Assembly: GCF_032854445.1 (NCBI RefSeq)
Contig: NC_088295.1
Location: 42,273,385-42,337,384 of the forward strand
Source: Liolophura sinensis
Taxonomy: Eukaryota; Mollusca; Polyplacophora; Chitonida; Chitonidae
Reading direction: 5' to 3'
Length of the DNA: 64,000 bases
This document shows, piece by piece, positions 37,695 to 47,133 of this stretch; the stretch's first letter is position 1; each line of letters begins with the position of its first letter. Under the pieces are notes generated by a model. It was given only the letters and a program-made list of their open reading frames with translations, made no database searches and was not told the DNA's origin. The translations under genes were made by a program, and so were the position numbers.

Positions 37695-39024
37695 GCTACA
37701 TTAAAGTTTGGTTGTCGTTAGGTAATGTGCATTAAACATGGCGATTATATCATGACCAGACATTTTGATGACGTTCTCTCTGGCAAACGATAATGCCATC
37801 ATTATTTCCCAGAATATAAAACGTATCCAAAGGGTTGCTGACACTTCAGTGATGGACCATTATAGACAGAAACAATTGATAACAATTTAAGATGATTATC
37901 ACAATGAAATTCCTCAGCGACTGAAATCCTGACATGAAAAAGTCGTATACCATGTGGAATTTTCATTACGAAAAGAAAAATCCTTTAAAGAATCAGACTT
38001 AAATGAAAATGTTGACTATCGTCATAAACATATATACGACATTGACAGTTACACTAGGTGACAGAATCCACCTAATATTATGCTTGACGTCCAACAGGCC
38101 GTCTGTCCAAGCCTACGTACACCACACAATGGGATTTTTGAAACCATTAATCGTGAACATATTTCAAAATGAGACAATAAGAGCGAATATTTTCCCTTGA
38201 TACATAACAAGGAGACGATGCCTGACAGCTCATCGTCTGGTGTCGTTAGCCTTGAACTGTCCAACCTTTAAAGACATCCCACAGACAATGACTGGAGAGC
38301 CCATATCAAAGGTGAGGAAGCTGTATTATGAATCAGATAAGGCAGTCAAAATCTCATTGACCCCAGGAAAGCTCAAGTCAAGCACGTCGTCTTATCAGAT
38401 CCAGCAACTTGTGAACCACCAAGAGATTGCAGTGATAGTCTACGGTAACGGTATTAGAAGCTGTAAGCATTCTTGAAAGACCAATTCCCCGCTCGACTTA
38501 TCGGAAGAGCCAAGTCAGCGCGGTTCAGAACTTCTGGAAATACCTTATACCGCATTCATACACTTCTACCATTTCGTGGTTCAGACAGAAAATCCAGTCT
38601 CAGTATCATATCCGATATTACAATCCAAAGTGATATATACCGGCGCAACACAATACAATTCAAGGACGTACGATCGCCTGCATGGGCTAATAATTCCAGG
38701 CTCCAAGAAATTGGCTAGCTTCAGATTCCAAACTACCACTCAAGGAAACAGTGCTTGGTTGCATTCAAATGTGTGCTATCGTCTGCTGTGTAAATTATAG
38801 GAACGGCTCGTCATCTGCTTTGACAGGTACATATCATTCAAGCAAAAGCAACGTGTAGTATTATCTTCTTCTTGAGTTCTCACTGAACGAAAAGAAATCT
38901 TCTTCATGTGGAGAAATTTGCGACATTCAACATCACGCAGGCGTTGTAGGCCAGGCCTGCTGCTCAGTTTGGAAGAGGTATATGCAGGGTGTTTTTTTAG
39001 TACATATGGTTCAAACAATCGCTC
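37695..39024. other. unassigned
   Basis: Several overlapping short frames (38003-38800) lie on both strands, none recognisable. No repeat was found. Confidence 0.4.
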
Positions 39025-39062
39025 AGACTTAAGTCAGAAATGGCTTTGTGGAATCGGCCCTG
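39025..39062 (-). mobile_element. solitary MITE-like terminus
   Basis: On the minus strand this reads GGGCCGATTCCACAAAG, then CCATTTCTGACTTAAGTC. The layout (GGGCC start, a short A-rich stretch ending CAAAG, then TGACTTA-GTC) parallels the inverted repeat of the MITE at 58862-59080. No matching opposite end was found nearby, so this is at most a fragment. Confidence 0.35.
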
Positions 39063-39148
39063 ATCAATAAAGTTTTAAAAACGTCCCACTGGATTTTGTG
39101 TGAAATTACTGCATTTTACTGAAAATAGCAAGGGATGAATAAATTATA

Positions 39149-39348
39149 ATTTATTTATTTATTTGATTGATGTTCTACGCCGTATTGAAGAATATTACAG
39201 TTATACGACGGCGGCCAGCATGATACTGGCAGGACATGGAGCAGAGCCCTGGGGATAAATCCACGACCATCCACCGGTTTACTGCCAGACCTTCCAACGT
39301 ATGACCGAATCATTCTGCACCACTGGCACGCTGACCAAGCTAACTGCC
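39149..39348 (-). mobile_element. SINE-A variant with internal deletion
   Basis: On the minus strand the 3' part is standard SINE-A (TGGAAGGTCTGGCAG, GGTGGATGGTCGTGGATTT, ATGCTGGCCGCCGTCGTATA, AATACGGCGTAGAACATCAA, AAAT tail). The 5' part resembles the A-box side of the head (TTAGCTTGGTCAGCGTGCC, CAGAATGATTC) but joins directly to the GGTCATACG segment, skipping roughly 80 bases that include the B box. It is diverged and has no clear TSD, so it is an older copy that could not be transcribed from its own promoter. Confidence 0.75.
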
Positions 39349-40368
39349 TTAATCACAAACCCATTCCTACCCTTCACATAATACGTTAAATCAATCAAAT
39401 AAACTTCGCATGCAAACAGGAACAGGGCTAAATTTGTCATCACTGATAATAATAGCTATACCTCCCTTTTGGTGTTCTTGCCGGCAAATCCACGTCATTC
39501 AAACATTTTATCATTTGTAAGTTTGGAAACTCCTATTACAGCTGCTGCTCAAAGATAACTACTAGGATGAGATAGCCTACTCCCAAAACGTCCTCTATGT
39601 GGAACAACTGCCAAACACTGAAACAAGTCCTATGTTCAAATACAACAACAGCTGTTTCGTGAGTACTTATAACTTAAAGTGATGTTTTACCTAGGGTTCG
39701 AAAGGTTGCCACGTGTCCTGTTTATTGTATCTCATCCTCTGATGTCCATTAGACTACTGTATTTCACACGGCATTCCGCTTGTCTATAATAGTTCCGTGC
39801 TTCGGTACGTGTGCTCACCAATACATTCTAAATCGTTCATCATTACGGCTGGTATGTGAACTCCAAAAATGCAATGAACATCAAAAGAGTTCTACCGGCG
39901 CCAGTTATTAACGTAGGCCAAGCAAGAGTGACACTGTTAGACAATCAAATGAAAATATCAAAATCTATATATAGAACGTGTAGTATAACACCTGGTTTAC
40001 CAGTGACCTTGACACGTTTACGAGGCTTATCAATCAAAAACAAGAACTCGCGAGAATTCACGCTCTACAGGCAAAATAATGTGTGAAACGATGACACAAG
40101 GCGTACATCAAAAAAGTAGTGAATCCTCTAGGTTCCGAGGGTTGTACGCATCAATCAAACGTTTACTGAGATACCGATCCATTCAACCTTGACATTTATA
40201 AATCTGGAGGGCGGGATAAAATGCAATCTTATTTGGGCTATACCCTTAGGCAAGCATGTGGTTTCAGTCCGGCGAGACACCCGAGAGAATTCATCTGAGA
40301 AACCGTAACTGTAGCAGTATGTAGCGTTTTTGATGGAAATGTCCGCCATCTTGAAATAAGTGACAAAA
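39349..40368. other. unassigned
   Basis: No gene can be supported and no repeat was recognised. Confidence 0.4.
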
Positions 40369-40615
40369 TTCTTAGGATATGCTACAATTTGCAATGCAAT
40401 CTGAAGCGCTTTGTTCTGTGATGGTGCTAATTACATCAGGGTCTGTTGAAATAGTGATGTAGTAGTAAAATCCAAGAAGTTAAAGTTCTCAGCATATGCT
40501 AGAGCATGTGAGGCAATCTAAAGCACAGCATTCTATGGCAGAGCCTAATTACATCAGTCTGTTGAAATGGAGTTGTGTCCATCGGCTGTAGTGGTAAAAT
40601 TTAAGTAGTTGTAAA
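40369..40615. repeat. diverged 117-bp tandem duplication
   Basis: Unit 1 begins TTCTTAGGATATGCTA at 40369 and unit 2 TTCTCAGCATATGCTA at 40486. Both then contain GCAATCT-AAGC, TTCT-TG-G, CTAATTACATCAG, TCTGTTGAAAT, GTAGT-GTAAAAT and AAG-AGTTG-like blocks in the same order. Indels separate the copies, so the duplication is old. Confidence 0.8.
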
Positions 40616-41082
40616 ACTTATATCCGTGCCGATAAGTCCAACCTTGAGCTGCCGACAACTCATGTCGGTACTAACAAGTTGCTCCGGTCGTGCAATATGC
40701 ACGATACCAGTATACAGACAGCCAGGGCATGCCTAAATAAATATGTCAACCAGCTCAGCAGTGACAAACGCCTTACATCCCACCCGATATCCGTTAACAT
40801 CCACGGAACATCTCTCTCTCGCTCTCTCTGTGCTTAAGTGTTCATCTGACGTAACATTACACCATACGAAACTGCACAAAAGTCGTACTGAGCCCGTCAC
40901 GAACTGGCCTTATTAAGAAATGTACCAGTCCCTACAAATCGGTCAAACCCGTGAAATCCAGGAATCGATTCAGCGTTAGACATTTATCGCCAGACGCATA
41001 AAGAGAGGACGGCCTGTCACACGAAAGTTCAAAAGAGTATGTATCTTAGGACAGGTCTTGATAAAGACAAAAAGACAAAAGA

Positions 41083-41125
41083 GTGAGTGAGTGCTTGAGA
41101 TTTAACGTCGTGCTCAACAAGTTCC
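41083..41125 (-). mobile_element. SINE-C 3'-end fragment
   Basis: The plus strand GTGAGTGAGTGCTTGAGATT then TAACGTCGTGCTCAACAA matches the 3' terminus of the SINE-C at 3484-3530 and then stops, so this is a very short 5'-truncated or eroded copy. Confidence 0.65.
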
Positions 41126-41297
41126 CATGCTCAGAAGTACACTTTGTATGTTCAGATTTGTGAATGTTCAGATCCAAGCATATAACTGCATATATAACAC
41201 AAACCGAACAAATTAAACTCGACATAGATTCAGTTCCAATTCGGTAATCTGGTGTGCGTATACTTGCATCCTCATTCTTCTCATCAAATTATATATT

Positions 41298-41572
41298 GGT
41301 GTCTCCGTGGCTCAGTTGGTTAGCGCGCTAGCGCAGCGTAATGACCCAAGAGTCTCTCACCAATGCGGTCGCTTTGAGTTCAAGTCCAGCTCATGCTGGC
41401 TTCCTCTCCGGCCGTACGTGGGAATGTCTGCCAGCAACCTGGGGATGGTCGTGGGTTTCCCCCGGGCTCTGCCCGGTTTCCACCCACCATAATGCTGGCC
41501 GCCGTCGTATAAGTGAAATATTCTTGAGTACGGCGTAAAAACACCAATCAAATAAATAAATAAATAAATCAT
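41298..41572 (+). mobile_element. SINE-A, full length
   Basis: Perfect A box TGGCTCAGTTGG (41308-41319) and B box GTTCAAGTC (41378-41386), full body and 3' module TTCTTGAGTACGGCGTAAAA, ending in (AAAT)n. A 10-bp direct repeat ATTATATATT at 41288-41297 and 41573-41582 is the likely TSD, though its AT-only composition makes it weaker evidence. The 61-codon frame seen across A copies on the plus strand is not a gene. Confidence 0.93.
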
Positions 41573-41613
41573 ATTATATATTTATGAATATGACTGAGTT
41601 TTATGCATTTGAT

Positions 41614-41645
41614 GAGTTTATGAGAGTTTATGAGAGTTTATGAGA
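41614..41645. repeat. 10-bp tandem repeat, 3 copies
   Basis: GAGTTTATGA is repeated head to tail three times just after the SINE-A. Confidence 0.88.
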
Positions 41646-41689
41646 TTGATGCATAACAAGATATTGACCTCTTTAATGTACAGGATACT

Positions 41690-41930
41690 GGCATGTGCAA
41701 TGATCAGCCATGAAACATTGGCATCTGTAGCGTTTCATCAATGGAGAGTGAAGTGTAACGTTTAACCACAAGATAACGGTATGTGTACTGAGTAACCATA
41801 TGGCAATAGCATCTGTAAAGTTTAACCACAACATAATGACGTGTACTGAGTAACATACGGCAATAGCATCTGTAACGTTTAACCATACCATTAGTGGCAT
41901 ATATGTAGTCATTAACCATAATTAAACGAT
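41690..41930. repeat. decayed left flank of the satellite domain
   Basis: GGCATCTGTAGCGTTT, AGCATCTGTAAAGTTTAACC and AGCATCTGTAACGTTTAACC recur with CCACAAGATAA- or CCACAACATAA-like linkers. The CATCTGTAA-GTTTAACCA core matches the 33-bp array to the right and the 30-bp array near 43.7 kb, but spacing is irregular and a longer unit (about 60 bases, with GTGTACTGAGTAAC) is partly visible. Confidence 0.7.
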
Positions 41931-42270
41931 AATTGCCACGTCACCCTATTGTCAAACTGTAATTTCTTTTTAAGGAAACTACAGACAGTGTACATTCTTA
42001 ATCTGCTGAATACCGTATGACGGAGAACTAGACACAGAGAAATCAGCATCACTGTCCTCGTCGGAATCCATGGTGAAATAATGCACAGTGCTATGTGGCC
42101 TGGACCTTATAAAGCTGGCTCTCACTGTGCCACTCCAACCTTGCACAAACACCCATGTAAACCACTACCTTCGTCATTCAAATACCATTGCATGTTCTAC
42201 CGCGGTGTCTGTTCAATTAGCGCATGTATATTCAAAGATCCAAGAAACGTGCACGCAGATATCCGTACAA

Positions 42271-42766
42271 GCCGAACTAGGGCACTGTCATCTGCGATGG
42301 TTAACCGTACAAGGGCATTGTCATCTGCGATGGTAAACGGTATATGGGCATTGTCATCTGCGATGGTTAACCGTACATGGACATCGTCATCTCCGATGGT
42401 TAACCGTACAAGGGCATTGTCATCTGCGATGGTTACCCATACAAGGGCATTGTCATCTGCGATGGTAAACCGTACAAGAGCATTGTTATCTGCGATTGTT
42501 AACCGCACAAGGGCATTGTCATCTCCGATGGTAAACGATACATGGGCATTGTCTTCTGCGATGGTAAACCGTACATGGGCATTGTCATCTGCGATGGTTA
42601 ACCATACAAGGCATTGTCATCTGCGATGGTAAACCATATATGGGCATTGTTATCTGCGATGGTTAACCGTACATGAGCATTGTCATCTGCTATGGTTAAC
42701 CGTACATGGGCATTGGCAACTGTTATGGTAAATCGTACAAAGGCATTGAATTCTGTAACAGTTAAA
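42271..42766. repeat. 33-bp minisatellite, about 15 copies
   Basis: The unit is CGTACAAGGGCATTGTCATC then TGCGATGGTTAAC. Copies are 33 bases apart with single-base differences, except one with a 1-bp deletion near 42608 (ACAAGGCATTG). Since 33 is a multiple of three and the unit lacks stops in several frames, long frames arise. Plus 42081-42632 (183 codons, repeating RTRALSSAMVN) ends where the 1-bp deletion shifts the frame. Minus 42197-42508 (103 codons) repeats RLTIADDNALV. I judge these frames by-products of the repeat. The last copies decay (ATTGGCAACTGTTATG, ATTGAATTCTGTAACAG) toward the flanking version. Confidence 0.95.
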
Positions 42767-43609
42767 GGCCGATAAAACGTAAAAACTAATTAAACTTCAG
42801 ACGAAAGAATGTGAAAAGTTGTTTTTAAATGTGATAATCAATATTTTTTCCCACGAGAAAAGGACATTTGAAAATAATTTTGTATTGTGGGTATTTGCGT
42901 TCACATCTTGGTATTTATAATAAAGGCTTAAATAAAGATATGACTTTGGATTTTGACTTCCCTTCTGACAAATGTTTTAAACCAGTCTTCTGATCATACT
43001 GTAATTATATTTATAATATATTTTCTAAATATGTTCATAATTCCCGTTTAACGCATCTGTTTAGATATAAACAACACATTCACATTCAATTAAATTTATC
43101 AGACGTGTATCACATCATAATATGGAACATCATTATGCAAAAAGCATACAAGTGGTCCCAAATACTCACCATAAAAAATATTTCCAAATGTCATTTTCTC
43201 CGTAAAGAATTTGAAAAAAAATACCAAGACCATGTTTACGAACAATTTTTCACACCTATTCATCTGCAAGCTGCTGGCACACTAGTACGGCTGTTTCTGT
43301 TTTTCAATTTGTTTAACTTTTCTTTTCCAGTTATATAGCAAGAATGCATTGAAGCAATTTATAGTTCATGAAAACTGATTGCATCGAGAGTGCATTTTCG
43401 GAGGGTTATTACTACGAAACCATCTTTTTTATGGTCATATAACTTTCATGAGTGATTCGACCAAGTTTTGTACTTCTGATGCGGAAATGTATAGAATTGT
43501 GCTGGGATTTTGAAATTTGCACTTTCTTATCGAACATCTCTGGGACCGATTCTCCGCTTTACCGTACCAGGTCCTTTGCATCATTTTCGTGTTTTCTTCT
43601 CCATTAACT
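42767..43609. other. unassigned AT-rich gap inside the satellite domain
   Basis: No repeat units are recognisable. The plus frame at 43105-43338 has no motif. Confidence 0.4.
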
Positions 43610-44080
43610 ATACAAGAGCATTGGAATCTGTAATGGTTAACCATACAGGAGCACCGACATCGGTAATGATTAAATATAGAGCACTTACCCATATCATGGC
43701 TGACCATAGGATAATGATATCTGTAATGATTAACCATAGGAAAATGACATCTGTAATGATTAACAATAAGATAATGACGTCTGTAGTGATTAATCATAAG
43801 ATAATGACGACTGTATTAGTTTACTTATTTATCTTATCGGTGTTTTACGTCGTACTCAAGAATATTTCACTTACACGACGGCAGCCAGAATTGTGGTGGG
43901 AGGAAACTGGGCAGAGCCCGAGCGAATAATAGTGTCTATAATGATTAACCTGTAATAATGACATCTGTAACGATTAATCACAGGATAATGACATCTGTAA
44001 TAATTAAACATAGGATGACATCTGTAATGATTAGCCACTCATAAATATAGGCATGTGGATCGTGTAACCACAGGCTAGCG
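43610..44080. repeat. 30-bp satellite, interrupted by a SINE-A
   Basis: The unit is ATGACATCTGTAATGATTAA then CCATAGGATA. About a dozen copies lie from 43617 to 43815 and again from 43930 to 44035, with point differences (ATAATGACGTCTGTAGTGAT, AATGACATCTGTAATAATTA). The CATCTGTAATG-TTAACCATA core is the same as in the 33-bp array, so both derive from one ancestral repeat. The array is split by the SINE-A at 43820-43924. Confidence 0.88.
43820..43924 (-). mobile_element. SINE-A fragment inserted in satellite
   Basis: The plus strand shows the reverse of the SINE-A 3' half: TTTACTTATTTATCTTATCG, GTGTTTTACGTCGTACTCAA, GAATATTTCACTTACACGAC, then GGGCAGAGCCCG. It is 5'-truncated. Satellite units run up to both sides. 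I find no clear TSD, which is hard to judge inside a repeat. Confidence 0.88.
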
Positions 44081-44094
44081 GTAACGGAACGGGT

Positions 44095-44455
44095 GTATAA
44101 GTTGCTAGCTTTTAGATTACAAAAATCCTTAGAATAAAACCCAATCTCGCAAGAGCTTGTATTACAGGTTACTACTTGCCACCTATATCACACTGATGTC
44201 GCTGTCCTAGTTTTACTTTCCATGATGTAGTCTATTATATCTGTAATATTTACCCATGGTATATAAGTTGCTATTTTCAGGCGTTTACATGAACATTTAC
44301 AATAAAAACCTAACTAAGTATACACCCAAGAGGCCGTATTTCACCCCTTACGGGTGACGGGTGACCCGTTATCATTTGCCAACTTACACACTGATGTATC
44401 ACATCTAATTTTACTTTCCATGCTGTAGTCTATTGTATCTGTAATACTTATCCAT
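44095..44455. repeat. repeat E, two tandem copies (third at 59.3 kb)
   Basis: Copy 1 is 44095-44258 and copy 2 is 44259-44455. Both run TATAAGTTGCTA, AATAAAA-CC, (C)TTGCCA, CACACTGATGT, TTTTACTTTCCATG-TGTAGT and CTATT-TATCTGTAAT in the same order, with indels between. Each ends in a satellite-like ATCTGTAAT-TTACCCATG segment, so E and the 30-bp satellite are joined here. A third copy near 59325-59480 lacks the satellite end, which makes E a dispersed element in its own right. I do not recognise the family. Confidence 0.68.
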
Positions 44456-47059
44456 GATTCATTGACCTATACTGTAGTATATTTAATGTTTACACTGTAG
44501 CTATAGAACATCAACATCTGTAATGTTCAGCCTTAGGTCATTATCATCTGTAAACTTTGCCAGATGGAGATACGATACAGGTTGATACGACAGGGATTCA
44601 GCCATTATTTAACAAACAGTGAATGCATGTAACATGTGCACACATATTATTTTAAGCACAATAACACCTTTCAGAAGCCCTCATTAACGGTGGATGCATA
44701 CATATACAGGAGTGTGTGTTACCTGTTTGAATAAAGCTCCACGTATCAAATCAGCTACAGAAGCGCGAATATATAAGCGTCCGTTGAACCCCAAGCATAC
44801 ATACATACAGTCATCCATTCATCCATACATCCATACCTACATACAAACATACATACAAACATCCATGTGTACACCCTGCAAGAACATAACGGAAAGACGC
44901 ACAAGGTTGGCGTTCCAGTCTCTGACAAAGGATTTCTATATACGAATTGTTTATGGGGGCGACCACAGCATATGTACAGTACACAAAGTTGCTGATTCTA
45001 TACCACGTTATTCTGATGTTTTAGGTAGCCTGGATAAGTGGACAGACGCATAGGTGGGTGAATACCTTTGACTGCAATGCCAATCGACCTTTAGTGAAAA
45101 GAATATCACAGGCATACATGACAGAACGTTACAGTCGTCAATATTATAATCACAAATACAAAGCCCAAAACATACACCCACCTTTCTGAACCGCTTTAAA
45201 CTGCTCACTCACAGTGTGGTTTTGGTAGTGAATCCGAAGGTTAATACAAAATGTCACGTCAAACACATACCATCAGCCTGTCAATCCGCCCTGACACATT
45301 CAACAACGACCCAGTTTTGACATTTTCAGGAGTGCACATATCAAACATATCAGTTCAATACCCCGGGTTAAAATCAACAGCTACCACGTGAACCAAGGGA
45401 ATTGTGTGAACGTGAGTTGAATGTTTGGATGCTTCGTGTCTGTTCACTTAATAACAGAAGGCAATTTATGTCTCTGGGAGAAGTTGTTTATACATTACCA
45501 AGGCACATAACCATTTACAGATATGTATGGTTGACTGAACGCTGCTTAACGCTGTGCTCAAGAACTGTTCATTTTAAAATGATTTAAAATGGTGGAAAAT
45601 GGTATAAACATCCACAGGAATTTTTTTCTGATTTGCTTGGTAATTCAATAAATCAGTTTTTAATCTGGAATCCTTACGCAACCATAGGATGCTCCATGCT
45701 AAAGCAATCGGAAACATAATGTTAGGTCTGTTAAAAATGCAAACCAGGGTTCGACTGTTGCAAGGGGGATCAGCTGTGTTCTCAGGTTACAGAGATAACG
45801 TGCGCCTGATTGATCAAAATTGATAACACGATCAGCTATTTCGATTTTCTCATTGTGTACGATTTCGCTTACTTTGAACTAGGATATCTCGGCTTTGCAA
45901 CATCACTAAGATCAAAAGATATGCTTCGTAACTTCATCTCGGGTACTTTTATCGATGGATATATGAATTTAATATTGGTGTTATCTTTTTTTTTCAAGGC
46001 CACATCTATGACTGGAGGAAATCTGAGTAATCTTTGTCTATAACGAACTTTACCGTGCATATGTGACTTACAAGCTTGCAATCGAAACAGACATTCGTAT
46101 ACCTGCCGTCAACCAATACGAACGTCCCAGGTCAAGTTTCACAAGGTCAATTCCCAGAAACGACGTTGAACACAACCCATCAAAACTAGGAACTAAAGTA
46201 CAAATTAGGACTTAATCATGCAAAGAGAAGCAGTCAACGGTTTTCAATGATACTGGAAAGGCGTAAGGCAAGGCGAATGAGTGAAATCAGTAATCCCATT
46301 GATTGTGTACAATACTATAGCCTATTTCTTTAGCCAGTTGTCCATATTCAGCTGTATGTAAAGTCAGTCATACTCGCTACCAAAATTGCCTCTGGTCAGT
46401 GACACGTAACCACACAAGCATACGTTTGAAGTTCATATTCTTACAAAGAAAATGATATTAGAACACTTTTTCTAATTCATAATGTCATAAGTTTAGTTTC
46501 CACTGCAAGAACCCGTTTCCTCTGTGACATCATAATTATTTAAAAAAACAGTGGAATGCTGGGTATTGGGCGGAGATCAACATGTTTTGACGGAGGGCGA
46601 CACAAGTGACCTAAATTGCTATCTTTACTGTAAACCCTGTTTCTGACACTGCCGTGTTTCAAATTGTTTACACGTTTTAGTATTGTATCAGCTTAACAAA
46701 TGAATTGTGTTTTATCTCTTATTGTATATAATCTCACAGCAGTATGGTTTTAGAGATGGATATTAGGAAATTAAAGCGATGTAATCTATTCGCAGAGACA
46801 GTGGTGTAGGCTGTGTTATTGGACGTCCAACATATCAATGTGCAGAACCTGAGTTGTTACGTGCCACTTTTGGTAGCGAATATGACTGATTTTTCAGACA
46901 GCTGAATACAGGCGGCTGGCTAAAGGAAATAGGCTATAGTATAAAAATTATTGATAACAGGATATGTGTGTCAACTGCGCTTTGGTTGCAACTGTTCATA
47001 CACCCAACTAGTTCCGGAGTAATTCATAGCGGTGAAACAAACAATTTTCAACAAACGTA
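44456..47059. other. unassigned, with a CATA/CATC microsatellite
   Basis: A few further satellite-like phrases (CATCTGTAATGTTCAGCC, TCATCTGTAAAC) reach about 44550. After that no gene or repeat other than the microsatellite is visible. Short frames are unrecognised. Confidence 0.4.
44795..44865. repeat. imperfect (CATA/CATC)n microsatellite
   Basis: Interrupted tetranucleotides: CATACATACATACAGTCATC, CATTCATCCATACATCCATA, CATACAAACATACATACAAA. Confidence 0.9.
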
Positions 47060-47133
47060 AACGGGCTGTCCAAGGCCGGTGTTGAACCCAAGCGTCAGGA
47101 GTAATGCACCTTACCACTGAGCTAAATCTCGCA
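47060..47133 (-). ncRNA. tRNA-like pol III head (tRNA pseudogene or SINE head)
   Basis: On the minus strand it starts GCGAGATTTAGCTCAGTGG, with a perfect A box TAGCTCAGTGG (plus 47114-47124) and a perfect B box GTTCAACAC (plus 47079-47087). The box spacing is close to that of a real tRNA, closer than in SINE-A. The anticodon arm does not pair well (CATTACTCCTGACGC), so I prefer a tRNA pseudogene or the isolated head of a fifth SINE family. None of the SINE bodies A-D follows it. Confidence 0.5.

Noticed and set aside
41307-41492. 61-codon frame repeated almost identically at 30761-30946
   Set aside because: It is the SINE-A head and body translated, not a duplicated gene.
42081-42632. 183-codon plus-strand frame as a repeat protein gene
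   Set aside because: Most of its length is the 33-bp array, which is also open in other frames and on the other strand. It ends at a 1-bp deletion in one unit, and nothing before the array looks like a conserved N-terminus.
45735-45775. B-box-like GGGTTCGACTG
   Set aside because: The last consensus C is missing and there is no A box at a suitable distance upstream.
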